Below, piece after piece: positions 44,169-53,572 of a stretch of DNA of 64,000 nt. The notes under the pieces were generated by a model. It saw nothing but the letters and a program-made list of their open reading frames with translations, did no database searches and was not told where the DNA came from. Position numbers and translations under genes: made by a program. Each line of letters opens with the position of its first letter. The first letter of the stretch is position 1. The DNA is from Mycobacterium intracellulare ATCC 13950 (lineage in GTDB: Bacteria; Actinomycetota; Actinomycetes; Mycobacteriales; Mycobacteriaceae): the NCBI RefSeq assembly GCF_000277125.1, contig NC_016946.1, forward strand, positions 62,001 to 126,000. The letters run 5' to 3'.

Positions 44169-44870
44169 TCACGGCAGTTCGACCTTGCTGGCCAGCCATC
44201 GGCCGTCCACCTTTTCCATCGTCATCTTTACCCTGCTGCGGTCCAGCTGAGGTGCCGGCGCCGCACCGTTGCTCACCGACTGATCCACGAACAGCACGAC
44301 GTCCACCTTGTCCTCGGTCGCCGACTGGACCGCCGCGTCGACGACGTTGCCGTGCGCCGCCGCCTTGTTGTCGATGAGCGTTTGGCGCAGCTGGGCGCTG
44401 GATTTCGTGTACATGTCCTTGAACTCGCCGGTCGAGCCGTCGAGGACTTCGGCGAAGTTCTTGTCGATCGCGTTGGTGTCCACGCTGGTCAGCGCGAGGA
44501 TGTATTTCTTTGCCGCAGTGAGTGCTTGGGCCGCCGCCACGTCCTTCTGGTGATGCTGGAACAGCAACCAGCCCTCGTATCCGGCGCCGGCGAGTACGAC
44601 CGCCAGAATCAGAGCGGCCGCCCAACGAGCGACGTTGACGCGCCGGCCCTTTCGCTTGCTCGGACGCTGATCGTCTTCCCCGTCGGCGGAGCCCTCACCG
44701 GGGTCCGTGTCCGGGGAGGCGTCGGCCGGTGGACGGCTGACGTCGTCGTCCTCGGCCTCCGCCGCTTCCGTGTCTTCGGCAACTTCTGTGCCTTCTGCGG
44801 CGATGCGGAAGCGACTCACCAACCACGTCCGTGGGTTGCCGACTGTTCGTAGCGATGGGCGATGGTTCAT
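44169..44870 (-). CDS. Mce-associated membrane protein
   Basis: A protein of 233 residues. Acidic disordered N-tail (about 25-75), one membrane helix (VARWAAALILAVVLAGAGYEG, about 78-98) and a periplasmic NTF2-like domain with SVDTNAIDKNFAEVLDGSTG and the ending RWLASKVELP. It is clearly paralogous to the gene at 54851-55444 on the other side of the Mce operon. Mam proteins (Mce-associated) stabilise Mce complexes. Its ATG overlaps the previous stop by one base. Confidence 0.88.
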   Translation of the reverse strand: MNHRPSLRTVGNPRTWLVSRFRIAAEGTEVAEDTEAAEAEDDDVSRPPADASPDTDPGEGSADGEDDQRPSKRKGRRVNVARWAAALILAVVLAGAGYEGWLLFQHHQKDVAAAQALTAAKKYILALTSVDTNAIDKNFAEVLDGSTGEFKDMYTKSSAQLRQTLIDNKAAAHGNVVDAAVQSATEDKVDVVLFVDQSVSNGAAPAPQLDRSRVKMTMEKVDGRWLASKVELP

Positions 44871-45481
44871 CAGTTACATGCGCCGGAGTCACGCAGCGCG
44901 TTCGCCCAGCCGATGGCCGAGACGATATTCGCGTGGGTGACGCCCGACGGATCCTTTCTCTTGATGCTGTCGCTGATCCGGGACAACTGAAATGCCAAGT
45001 GGACCATGGATTCCCCGCCGTATAACGGCGAATAGGGGCCGAAGTTGTCGGGTTCGTTGGTGATGATCAGTGGCTTCACCCGCGGGCCCAGAAAGGCCGT
45101 CGACCGATCGATGTTGGCGACAACGGCATCGGCGTTCCGCTGCATGCCGCCGGTCGTGTAGTCGTCATGGTGGTCACCGAGGTGGCGATTGAAGTCGTTG
45201 ATCTGGCCCATCAACGGATCGAATTGGGACTTGAACCATTGGCAGGAGTCGGACATTCCGCCGATCATCTCGGGGGTCACCCGAGAGGTGAACGTGTTGT
45301 AGGGCCAGACGTCGAAGTTCGGTGACCAATCGCTGGGCGCGGGCGTGAACGCCGGCTGCGGTGGGGGAGGTTCACCCGGATCGGCGTAGGCGGTGCCGGA
45401 AAGCACGACGGCGGTCGCGAGCAGCGCCTGGCCGGCACACACGATGCCTCCGCCCGCCTGTCGCAACCTCGCCAGAATCAT
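44870..45481 (-). CDS. Secreted hypothetical protein beside the Mce operon
   Basis: A protein of 203 residues from ATG 45481, with a signal peptide (RQAGGGIVCAGQALLATAVV, then cut near AYA-DP). The mature domain has SDSCQWFKSQFDPLMGQIND, and Cys in CQW and in the last residues (SGACN) may form a disulfide. Not a named family to me. The first gene of a two-gene leftward operon with the Mam paralogue; it diverges from yrbEA, so it belongs to the Mce locus. Confidence 0.75.
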   Translation of the reverse strand: MILARLRQAGGGIVCAGQALLATAVVLSGTAYADPGEPPPPQPAFTPAPSDWSPNFDVWPYNTFTSRVTPEMIGGMSDSCQWFKSQFDPLMGQINDFNRHLGDHHDDYTTGGMQRNADAVVANIDRSTAFLGPRVKPLIITNEPDNFGPYSPLYGGESMVHLAFQLSRISDSIKRKDPSGVTHANIVSAIGWANALRDSGACN

Positions 45482-45809
45482 CCGCGCCTTCCCCGAGAAC
45501 ACGATAACTCGCGACCGCTCTAACCAACCATTTAGTCGACAAATGTCCAGTAACATCTGTGGCCTGGAACGGGATCTTCTCGCGAAGTCGGCGTCGCGTC
45601 AAGGACCCGCTGGCAGGCGAAGATGCGAAGTGACCACGGGTCATAGCGGCACCAGGCGGGGCAATTTAGCGCCAAATCTGCACAAAGTGCAAAGTGAGAT
45701 CTTTCGCATAGCCTGAATAGCGGTTAACATAGCCGCCCGTGGGGGCACAGCAAAGGTTCACCGATGAACAGCCGTACCGGCGAGTGACCGCGCCGAGGCG
45801 CATCCGGCG
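45482..45809. other. Divergent promoter region of the Mce locus
   Basis: 328 bp with no gene. It should hold promoters for the leftward Mam pair and the rightward yrbE-mce operon. A perfect small palindrome TGCAC-AAA-GTGCA lies at 45679-45691, about 120 bp before yrbEA; it is a candidate operator, possibly for the Mce3R-like protein at the end of the locus. Confidence 0.45.
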
Positions 45810-46679
45810 ATGACCGCCCAGGACGATCGCCCGCTCACCGAGGATCGGGCGCCCGACAGTGTGGCCACCATCCAGGAGTGGTCCGCGGGCTATGTGGTGC
45901 GGCACCCCCTCGCCTCGCTGAACACACTGGGCGAGCAGTACATCCTCGCGGTCCGCACGGTCGAGTACTGCATGGTCGACCTGTTCACCGGCCGCTTCCA
46001 GTGGGCGGAGTTCGTGCGGCAGGGGGCCTTCATGGCGGCGACCGCCGTGCTGCCCACGGTCCTGGTGGCGCTGCCCATCGGGGTGACGCTGTCCATCCAG
46101 TTCGCCCTGCTGGCCAACCAGGTCGGCGCGACCTCGCTGGCGGGCGCCGCCAGTGGGCTCGCCGTGATCCGTCAGGCCGCCTCGCTGGTGGCCGCGGTGC
46201 TGATGGCATCGGCCGTCGGGTCCGCCATCACCGCGGACCTCGGGTCTCGGACCATGCGCGAAGAAACCGACGCCATGGAGGTCATGGGGGTCTCGGTAAT
46301 CCGCCGCCTGGTCGTCCCTCGCTTCGCCGCCGCCATCATGGTCGGCGTGGCGCTGACCGGAATCACCTGCTTCGTCGGCTTTTTGGCCAGTTATCTGTTC
46401 AACGTCTACTTCCAACGCGGCGCACCGGGAAGTTTCGTGGCGACGTTTTCGTCGTTCGCCACCACGGAGGACATGATCGTCGCGCTGCTCAAGGCCGTGA
46501 TCTACGGAGCCATCGTGGCGGTAATCGCCTGCCAAAAAGGGCTTTTCACCAAGGGCGGGCCGGCGGGCGTGGCCAACTCGGTGAACGCGGCCGTGGTGGA
46601 GTCGATTTTGGTGCTGATGATCGTCAACGTCGGGATCAGCCAGTTGTACAACACGCTGTTCCCCAGGACGGGACTGTGA
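45810..46679 (+). CDS. yrbEA: YrbEA/MlaE-type permease of Mce system
   Basis: A MlaE-family integral membrane protein of 289 residues, about six helices. Family segments: GVTLSIQFALLANQVGATSLAGA and ADLGSRTMREETDAMEVMGVSVI, the coupling loop for the MceG ATPase. Forms the inner-membrane channel of an Mce lipid importer with YrbEB. First gene of the operon. Confidence 0.95.
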   Translation: MTAQDDRPLTEDRAPDSVATIQEWSAGYVVRHPLASLNTLGEQYILAVRTVEYCMVDLFTGRFQWAEFVRQGAFMAATAVLPTVLVALPIGVTLSIQFALLANQVGATSLAGAASGLAVIRQAASLVAAVLMASAVGSAITADLGSRTMREETDAMEVMGVSVIRRLVVPRFAAAIMVGVALTGITCFVGFLASYLFNVYFQRGAPGSFVATFSSFATTEDMIVALLKAVIYGAIVAVIACQKGLFTKGGPAGVANSVNAAVVESILVLMIVNVGISQLYNTLFPRTGL

Positions 46680-46680
46680 A

Positions 46681-47538
46681 ATGACGGCCTCCGCATACGT
46701 TCCCGGACTCGCACGACCGTTCATCGGCGCGTACCGGGTCGCGGCCGCACCTACCATGCGGCTGGGACACATGCTGGTCTTCTTCGTCCGTGCCGTGCTC
46801 GCGGTGCCGATCGTGCTTCGGCAATACCGCACGGAATTCCTACGATTGCTGTCGAACATCGCCTGGGGCAACGGCTCGATCGTGGTCGGCGGCGGCACCG
46901 CCGGCGTCGCGGTGGTCCTCGGCTTCACCGCCGGCGCACTGGTGGCCGTGGAGGGATACAACTTTCTCAACCTGCTCGGCCTCGGCCCCGCCACCGGGAT
47001 CATCTCGTCACTGGTCAACACCCGCGAACTGGCGCCCATCATGGCCTCCCTGGCGTTCGCGATGCAGGCCGGCTGCCGGTTCACCGCCCAACTCGGCGCC
47101 ATGCGCATCGCCGAAGAGATCGACGCCCTGGAATCCCTGGCGATACGCCCCATCCCGTTCCTGGTCACGACGAGGCTGATGGCCTCCGTCATCGCCGTCA
47201 TCCCGCTCTACATCGCCTGCCTCGCCGTCACCTACCTCACGTGCCAGGTGGTCGCCAACATCATCAGCGGCGGATCGATCGGCCCGTACCTGCACTACTT
47301 CACCATGATGCTCAGCACCAAGGACATCGCCTACTCGGTACTCAAATGCGTTGTCTTCGTGTGGCTTTCCTCCACCGTGCAGTGTTACTACGGGTTCTAC
47401 GCCGCGGGCGGACCCGAGGGCGTGGGCGTCGCGGCCGGCCATGCCATGCGGGCGAGCATCACCGTCGTGATCATGGTCAACATGTTGCTCACGATGGCGC
47501 TGTGGAGCATCGACGCCGGCGCGAGATTCGGTGGCTGA
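46681..47538 (+). CDS. yrbEB: YrbEB/MlaE-type permease of Mce system
   Basis: A MlaE-family protein of 285 residues: LGLGPATGIISSLVNTREL, then GAMRIAEEIDALESLAIRPI with the EExDAL coupling motif. Partner permease of YrbEA. One base after the yrbEA stop; the mceA ATG is immediately next to its TGA. Confidence 0.95.
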   Translation: MTASAYVPGLARPFIGAYRVAAAPTMRLGHMLVFFVRAVLAVPIVLRQYRTEFLRLLSNIAWGNGSIVVGGGTAGVAVVLGFTAGALVAVEGYNFLNLLGLGPATGIISSLVNTRELAPIMASLAFAMQAGCRFTAQLGAMRIAEEIDALESLAIRPIPFLVTTRLMASVIAVIPLYIACLAVTYLTCQVVANIISGGSIGPYLHYFTMMLSTKDIAYSVLKCVVFVWLSSTVQCYYGFYAAGGPEGVGVAAGHAMRASITVVIMVNMLLTMALWSIDAGARFGG

Positions 47539-49110
47539 ATGGCCAATTCGCTAGATTTCGACGGGCGGGGCCCCACCGACCAACAGCTGGTGGCCCTGGG
47601 CGCGACGGTGCTGCTGATCGCGGGACTGATCACGGGAAGCCTGCTGCTGAAGTCCACCGGCCGGCTCAACGACTACATCCGCGTGGTCGCCGAGCTGACG
47701 AACGTGGGCGATGGGCTGCCGGCGCGGTCCGATGTCAAATACCACGGGCTGCTCGTCGGCGCCGTCGACAACGTCGTCCCGGCGGCCTACGGCAAGCCGA
47801 ACTACGTGCACATCAACCTCAAACCCGAATACGCCAAGGACATCCCGAGCGCGGTGACCGCGCGCGTGGTGCCCAGCAACGTGTTCGCGGTCTCGTCGGT
47901 GCAACTCGTCGACGGCGCCCCGAGCCCGAGCATCCGCAACGGGACGCGCATCCCCGAGGACCTGCAGCTGTCGACGGTGATCTTCCAGACCACGATCAGC
48001 AAGCTACGCGACATCCTGGCCGCGACCGGCCGGGGCCGCGAAGACCACAGTGTCGGCATCCTGGCCGCCGTCGCGGCCGCCACCAACAACCGGCGCGGCA
48101 CCTTGCTCAACGCCGGCGCGCAGCTGACCCGGGTGCTCGACGAGCTCAATGCCATCGTGACCACCTACCCCGGCCCGTCCACGGTCTCCGCGCTGCTGGA
48201 CGCCACCCGCGGCCTGCAGGCCACCGCGCCCGACCTCGTCGACGTCTTGCACGACGCGGTCAAACCGATGCAAACCCTGGCCGAAAAGCACGAGCAATTC
48301 CGGTCTCTGGTCACCGGCTCGCGCCACACCTTCGGCGTGAACCGGCAAGCGTTCGACAACCACACCGACCAGCTGATCGAGATGAGCCAGAACCTCACGC
48401 CCGCCCTCGGCGTGTTCGCCCTGAACAGCGACAAATTCGTCCCCATCTTCACTCGGCTGAACCGGCTGTCCGACAAGTTCTTCGAAGAGGTGTGGGACCC
48501 GGAAATGGACACCGGGAACATGCGAGTCAATCTGGCGCTCACCCCGACCTACACCTACACCCGCGCCGATTGCCCGCGGTATGGTCAGTTGCTCGGGCCG
48601 AGCTGCTACACCGCCCCGACCATCGCGGTGCGCCCGGACCTGCCCGAGGTGTTGTTGCCGCAGAACTACCACGCGCCAGCGGATTTGGCGCCGCCCCCGG
48701 GCACGCAGATCGGACCCGATGGCAACCTCACCGCGGTGGGCCCGCCCCTGTTCAACCCGAATCCCAGCCTGGAAGACCCCAACCCGCCGTTGCCGTGGTG
48801 GCCGTGGCAGATCGGCCCGACACCCCGCGTCCCGGGGACCGCCGACCCCGACGACGCGCCGCCGGCACCGGCGCCGGGACCGCCTCCCCCGAGTCCGGGC
48901 CCGCCCGACGCGGCCGCGCCGGCGGCCTACGGCGGCAACGTCGGCCCGGTGGGCAGCCAACACGAACGTGACCAACTCGGCGCGATCACCGGCCAGGGTC
49001 GTCCGGCGTCGGTGGCGACGCAACTGCTGCTGGGCCCGGTGGCGCGCGGCGCCACGGTCTCCCTGAAACCACGGCAACCGCAGCCGGCGCCGGGTGGTGA
49101 GCCGAAATGA
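47539..49110 (+). CDS. mceA: MceA-family protein
   Basis: A protein of 523 residues: one N-terminal helix (GATVLLIAGLITGSLLL), the MCE domain at about 38-118 (ELTNVGDGLPARSDVKYHG), a long helical needle region (about 130-330) and a Pro-rich tail after 370. Part of the hexameric MceA-F tube that carries lipids across the periplasm. Its stop overlaps the mceB start (ATGA). Confidence 0.95.
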   Translation: MANSLDFDGRGPTDQQLVALGATVLLIAGLITGSLLLKSTGRLNDYIRVVAELTNVGDGLPARSDVKYHGLLVGAVDNVVPAAYGKPNYVHINLKPEYAKDIPSAVTARVVPSNVFAVSSVQLVDGAPSPSIRNGTRIPEDLQLSTVIFQTTISKLRDILAATGRGREDHSVGILAAVAAATNNRRGTLLNAGAQLTRVLDELNAIVTTYPGPSTVSALLDATRGLQATAPDLVDVLHDAVKPMQTLAEKHEQFRSLVTGSRHTFGVNRQAFDNHTDQLIEMSQNLTPALGVFALNSDKFVPIFTRLNRLSDKFFEEVWDPEMDTGNMRVNLALTPTYTYTRADCPRYGQLLGPSCYTAPTIAVRPDLPEVLLPQNYHAPADLAPPPGTQIGPDGNLTAVGPPLFNPNPSLEDPNPPLPWWPWQIGPTPRVPGTADPDDAPPAPAPGPPPPSPGPPDAAAPAAYGGNVGPVGSQHERDQLGAITGQGRPASVATQLLLGPVARGATVSLKPRQPQPAPGGEPK

Positions 49111-50186
49111 AGGTACGCGGACCGCTGATCGGGCTGTCGCTGTTCATGGCGATCGCCATCGCCGTGACGTGGATGGTGTACGCCACCCTGCGGCGCGACG
49201 TGGCTGGGCCGACCACGCGGTACGCGGCGATGTTCACCGACGTGTATGGACTACGCATCGGTGACGACGTCCGCATGGCCGGCGTGCGGGTGGGCCGCGT
49301 CGAAAACATCGAACTGGCCGGCAAATTGGCGAAGGCCTCGTTCATCGTCGAGAACGACCAGCACCTGTACGGCAACACGGTCGCATCGGTGACCTACCAG
49401 AACATCATCGGGCAGCGGTATCTGGGGTTGTCGCTCGGCGAAACCGGCAGCAGGGGAACGCTTTCGGCGGGCAGCGTGATACCGGTGCAGCAGACCGACC
49501 CCTCCTTTGACGTCGGCAAGCTGCTCAACGGTTTCGAGCCGCTGTTCACCCTGCTCAACCCCAAAGACGCCGACGACCTGACCAAGGGGGTCCTGCAGTC
49601 GCTGCAAGGCGACCAGGCGTCCATTCCGCTGCTGGTGCAGCAGACCTCGACGATCACGCGGACGCTGTCGGCGCGCGACCAGTCGTTGGGCGACCTCATC
49701 AGCAATCTCACCAAGGTCACCGACACCGTCGCGCGGCAAAACGACGACCTCGACCACGCCCTCGATCAAACCCGCTCCGCGGTAGCCAATTTCGATGCCC
49801 GCCGCCCGGCGCTGCAGGACTCGGTGGGTTCGATCGCCCGGGTTACCCGCCGCCTCGCGGCGATCGCCGACGACGTCGACCCGTCATTGAACCAGCTGAT
49901 CACCCGGGAGCCGGGATTCAGCAAGCACCTGGCCGGAATCGAGCCCCAGCTGGCGTTCACCGGTGACAACCTCCCCCTATTGCTCAAGGGTTTCGCGCGG
50001 GCGCTCAGCGAGGGTTCCTACGGCAACGCCTACGCGTGTGACCTGAACGCGACGGGCTTCTTCCCCGGGCTCAACGACATCACCACGTTCATCGTCAACG
50101 CGGCCACGCCCGGAAACGCGTATCCGATCACCACGAAGAACATGGGGTGGCACACCCCGCGATGCAGGAACATGGCCAATGGCTGA
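49107..50186 (+). CDS. mceB: MceB-family protein
   Basis: A protein of 359 residues: N-terminal helix (GLSLFMAIAIAVTWMVYATL), MCE domain (FTDVYGLRIGDDVRMAGVRV, about 45-115), then a coiled region with DLDHALDQTRSAVANFDARR and a Cys pair near the end (CDLN...CRNM). Tube subunit of the Mce importer. Overlaps mceC by 8 bp. Confidence 0.95.
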   Translation: MKVRGPLIGLSLFMAIAIAVTWMVYATLRRDVAGPTTRYAAMFTDVYGLRIGDDVRMAGVRVGRVENIELAGKLAKASFIVENDQHLYGNTVASVTYQNIIGQRYLGLSLGETGSRGTLSAGSVIPVQQTDPSFDVGKLLNGFEPLFTLLNPKDADDLTKGVLQSLQGDQASIPLLVQQTSTITRTLSARDQSLGDLISNLTKVTDTVARQNDDLDHALDQTRSAVANFDARRPALQDSVGSIARVTRRLAAIADDVDPSLNQLITREPGFSKHLAGIEPQLAFTGDNLPLLLKGFARALSEGSYGNAYACDLNATGFFPGLNDITTFIVNAATPGNAYPITTKNMGWHTPRCRNMANG

Positions 50187-51225
50187 CGCACTGAGAACCC
50201 GATGGCTGCGCTGGCGACCGCTCGAGTCCTACAACAGGACCTGGCTCGGGCTGGGCGGGCTGGCGGTGGTCGCGGTCCTCGTCGCGGTGTCGCTGGGGAT
50301 CAAGCTTCTCGGCGTCGGTTACACCCATTACACCGCCGAATTCCTGCAAGCCGCCACGCTGCGGCCCGGAAACCCCATCACCATCGCCGGGATCGAGGTC
50401 GGGCACGTCACCAGCATGAAACTCGACGGCGATCACGTCGAAGCGGGCTTGAGCGTGCGGGACAACGTCGCGCTGGGCAAGGACACCCGGGCGGTCATCA
50501 AGGTGATGACCATCCTTGGATCGCGCTATCTGGAGCTGGTGCCCGACGGCCCGGGATCGATTCCGGGCAAGACGATCACCCTGTCCCACACGGCGGTGCC
50601 CTACGACCTGCAGTCTCTGCTCGAAGACGCCACCACCACATTCGAGCAGGTCGATTCCGACCAGTTCGCGCAGTCGCTCGCCGTGCTGGGCAAGCAACTG
50701 GGCGGGGTGCCCCCGCTGGTTCCGCAGGCGGTCGCGAACCTGCAGACGTTGTCGACGATCACCGCCGACCGCCGGGGACAGCTCGGCACGCTGCTGAAAA
50801 GCACTCAGCGAGTGGTCAATACGCTGCGGCGCCAGCAGACCAACATCGGGCATCTGATGGATCAAGGGCAGGACCTGCTCGGCCACCTGGTGGCCCGCCA
50901 GGCCACCTTCCACGCCATGTTCGCGGCGCTGACCGAGCTGGTCGATCAGCTCGACAAGGTCGTCGTCACCAACCGCCCCATGCTCGACGAATTGTTCGTC
51001 AACCTGCATGACCTGACGAACATGATCGGCCAGCACGACGACTTGGTGCGCAACACGCTGCAGGTCGCCCCGGTGGCGCTGCGGGGCTTGACGAACGCCA
51101 CCGGCTACGGTCCGGTCGTCGAATTCAACCTGCCCAACGGGCTCGCCATCGACTCGTGGATGTGCGCCATCAGTGGGCGCGCGAAGGAATTCAAGATGAT
51201 CCAGTACTTCAAGGACTGCAAATGA
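50179..51225 (+). CDS. mceC: MceC-family protein
   Basis: A protein of 348 residues: helix near 25-45 (GLGGLAVVAVLVAVSLGIKL), MCE domain (LRPGNPITIAGIEVGHVTSM) and a long alpha-helical stretch to about 310. Two Cys at the end (MCAIS, DCK) as in many MceC proteins. Tube subunit. Its TGA overlaps the mceD ATG. Confidence 0.95.
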   Translation: MADALRTRWLRWRPLESYNRTWLGLGGLAVVAVLVAVSLGIKLLGVGYTHYTAEFLQAATLRPGNPITIAGIEVGHVTSMKLDGDHVEAGLSVRDNVALGKDTRAVIKVMTILGSRYLELVPDGPGSIPGKTITLSHTAVPYDLQSLLEDATTTFEQVDSDQFAQSLAVLGKQLGGVPPLVPQAVANLQTLSTITADRRGQLGTLLKSTQRVVNTLRRQQTNIGHLMDQGQDLLGHLVARQATFHAMFAALTELVDQLDKVVVTNRPMLDELFVNLHDLTNMIGQHDDLVRNTLQVAPVALRGLTNATGYGPVVEFNLPNGLAIDSWMCAISGRAKEFKMIQYFKDCK

Positions 51226-52337
51226 TTTCCGGTCGGCGCAGGCTCATCGCCGTCGCGGCCGTGGCAGCCGCGGCGGCGGCCGTCGCCATCGGCTTGGTAG
51301 GGCACTATGTCAAATCCCGACTAGACACGATGACCGTGATCGCTCAATTCGACAGCGCCGCCGGCCTTTACGAGGGAAACGTGGTAGCGGTGCTCGGCAT
51401 GCCGGTGGGGAAGGTCAGCAAGGTCACGTCCAAAGGCAGTTACGTCGAGGCCGAGCTGACGCTGGACAAGAAGGTCAAGATCCCCGCCGCGGTCCGTGCC
51501 GTCACGATCACCACCTCGATACTCACCGACCGCCAGGTTGAATTGACCCCGCCATACCGGAGCGGACCGGTGCTCAAGAACCACGACACCATCGGACTGA
51601 CCAGGACGAAGACGCCCGTGGCGTTCGACCGCGTGCTCGACATGCTCGACAAAGTCTCCAAATCGCTCAAGGGCGACGGGAAAGGCGGCGGCCCGGTCGC
51701 CGACCTGAGCGACGCGGCGGTCGCCATCACCGATGGGAACGGCAAGAAGATCCTGGCCGCCCTCGACGAGCTTTCCAAAGCGCTGCGCCTCAGCTCCGAG
51801 CGTGGCGTCACCACCCGCGAGCAACTGACCACCATCATCACCGACCTCAGCTCGATCACCGAGGCGGCCGCGCGCAACGACGCCAAGGTACGCGAGTTCG
51901 GTTCCACCACACGGCAGCTCAGCCAGATCCTGGCGGACGAGAAGTTCGGCACCGGCGCCACCGGGCGGACCATCAACCGGATACTCGAAGAAGTCACCAC
52001 GCTGATCGAGAACAATCGCGACAACCTCAAGCAGGCCGTCCGCAACGGGGACACGGTCGCCAAGACGGTTGTCGCGGATCAGCGCGTCGTGGCCGAGATG
52101 CTGGACGTGCTCCCGCTGACACTGGAAAACCTGTACAACACCGTCGACCGCACCAATGGCGCGATCCGTGTGCACGGCCTGCTCGACAAGGCGCTCACCG
52201 ACAGCCAGTCGGCCAAGGAGCTGTGCAATCTGATGCACCTGCGCCAATTGGGCTGCAGCACAGGGACGCTCCAGGATTACGGCCCGGACTTCGGGCTGAC
52301 CTACATCCTCGACGGCCTCTCGGCGATGGGGCAGTAG
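51222..52337 (+). CDS. mceD: MceD-family protein
   Basis: A protein of 371 residues from ATG 51222. An Ala/Val-rich membrane helix (LIAVAAVAAAAAAVAIGLVG), MCE domain (GLYEGNVVAVLGMPVGKVSK) and coiled helical body. No long Pro-rich tail; the body ends with a Cys-containing segment (LRQLGCSTG). Tube subunit of the Mce importer. Confidence 0.94.
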   Translation: MISGRRRLIAVAAVAAAAAAVAIGLVGHYVKSRLDTMTVIAQFDSAAGLYEGNVVAVLGMPVGKVSKVTSKGSYVEAELTLDKKVKIPAAVRAVTITTSILTDRQVELTPPYRSGPVLKNHDTIGLTRTKTPVAFDRVLDMLDKVSKSLKGDGKGGGPVADLSDAAVAITDGNGKKILAALDELSKALRLSSERGVTTREQLTTIITDLSSITEAAARNDAKVREFGSTTRQLSQILADEKFGTGATGRTINRILEEVTTLIENNRDNLKQAVRNGDTVAKTVVADQRVVAEMLDVLPLTLENLYNTVDRTNGAIRVHGLLDKALTDSQSAKELCNLMHLRQLGCSTGTLQDYGPDFGLTYILDGLSAMGQ

Positions 52338-52339
52338 CG

Positions 52340-53572
52340 ATGACCTGGGGCAAGCACAAGGCAGCGGCGGCGGCGCTGAGCGCGGTGATGGTCAGTGCGG
52401 GCTGTGCCACCAACGGCCTGGCCAGTTTGCCGCTGCCGGCACCGGGAATCGGCGGCGGTGGATATTTGCTCAACGCCGTGTTCTCCAACGCCCTGAATCT
52501 GCCCGCCCATGCCAAGGTCAAACTCGCCGGAGCCGACGTCGGGCAACTCGAGAAGATGGTCGCGCGCAACTACACCGCGGTGACCACCCTGCGCATCATG
52601 GACGGCGTGCGCATCCCCGTCGGCAGCACCGCGGAGCTGCGATCCGCGACACCGCTCGGCGACGTGTTCGTCGCCATCAAGCCACCGACCCCGGTGGACC
52701 CGAATGCGCCGCTGCTCAAGGGCGGCGAAACCATCGGGCTGCCGGCCACCCGCGCCGCCGCCACCGTCGAGAGCGTGCTCAGCTCGGCCGCGCTGCTCGT
52801 CAACGGCGGTGCGGTCCGCAACTTCACCAACATCGTCAACGGCGCCGGGAAGGCGACAGGCGACCAGGGACGCGCGTTCGGCGACCTGATCAACCGGACC
52901 AATCTATTGCTGGGCAAGCTCAACGCCCGATCGGAGCAGATCGACGCGGCGGTGACCGAGACGGCGGGCCTGGCCGATCGCCTGGATGAGAAGAACCAGG
53001 CGATCACCGAGGTCTTGCAGGCCGTCGGCCCGGCCACGAACGTGTTGTCCAGCAACGCCGATGAAATCGCCGACGTGGTCGACGAACTCGGCGCCACGAC
53101 CCGGCAGCTCTCCAAATTCCCCTCCATCGCCGGCACCGACAAGACAGGCCGCAGCGTCATCAAGGACGCCAACACCATCGCCGCCGCCTGGAACGACGTG
53201 GTGCTGAGCCCCGATACCAGCCTCGCCGCGCTGAACCGGCTGATCCCGCCGTTCGTGAAAACCACGTCCAGCGACGCCATTTCGGTACGCGGAAGCTTCG
53301 ACCGGCTGGTCATGGGATCGCGACCCGGTACCGGGGCGGAGACCGGGGGGTTCAAGGGCGACCCGGCATTTCACGGACCCATGCGCCGCGACTGGAACTA
53401 CATGATCGGCTCCATCAAGTACGTGCTGTGGCGCCTGCAGGAACGCGTCGTGGGTCGCGGGCCGCAAACGCCGATGGGCCAGACCCCGTGGACGCCGAGC
53501 GGTCCGCCCCTCCCCCCGGCGCCCGGGGGAGAAGCGCCGCCCGATCCCATCAACCCGGAGCCACCGCGATGA
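52340..53572 (+). CDS. mceE: MceE-family lipoprotein (Lpr-like)
   Basis: A protein of 410 residues from ATG 52340. Lipobox VSAGC near residue 22 marks it as the lipid-anchored subunit, as MceE (LprK-type) always is. MCE domain (LPAHAKVKLAGADVGQLEKM), helical body, then a Pro/Gly-rich tail. Its TGA overlaps the mceF ATG. Confidence 0.95.
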   Translation: MTWGKHKAAAAALSAVMVSAGCATNGLASLPLPAPGIGGGGYLLNAVFSNALNLPAHAKVKLAGADVGQLEKMVARNYTAVTTLRIMDGVRIPVGSTAELRSATPLGDVFVAIKPPTPVDPNAPLLKGGETIGLPATRAAATVESVLSSAALLVNGGAVRNFTNIVNGAGKATGDQGRAFGDLINRTNLLLGKLNARSEQIDAAVTETAGLADRLDEKNQAITEVLQAVGPATNVLSSNADEIADVVDELGATTRQLSKFPSIAGTDKTGRSVIKDANTIAAAWNDVVLSPDTSLAALNRLIPPFVKTTSSDAISVRGSFDRLVMGSRPGTGAETGGFKGDPAFHGPMRRDWNYMIGSIKYVLWRLQERVVGRGPQTPMGQTPWTPSGPPLPPAPGGEAPPDPINPEPPR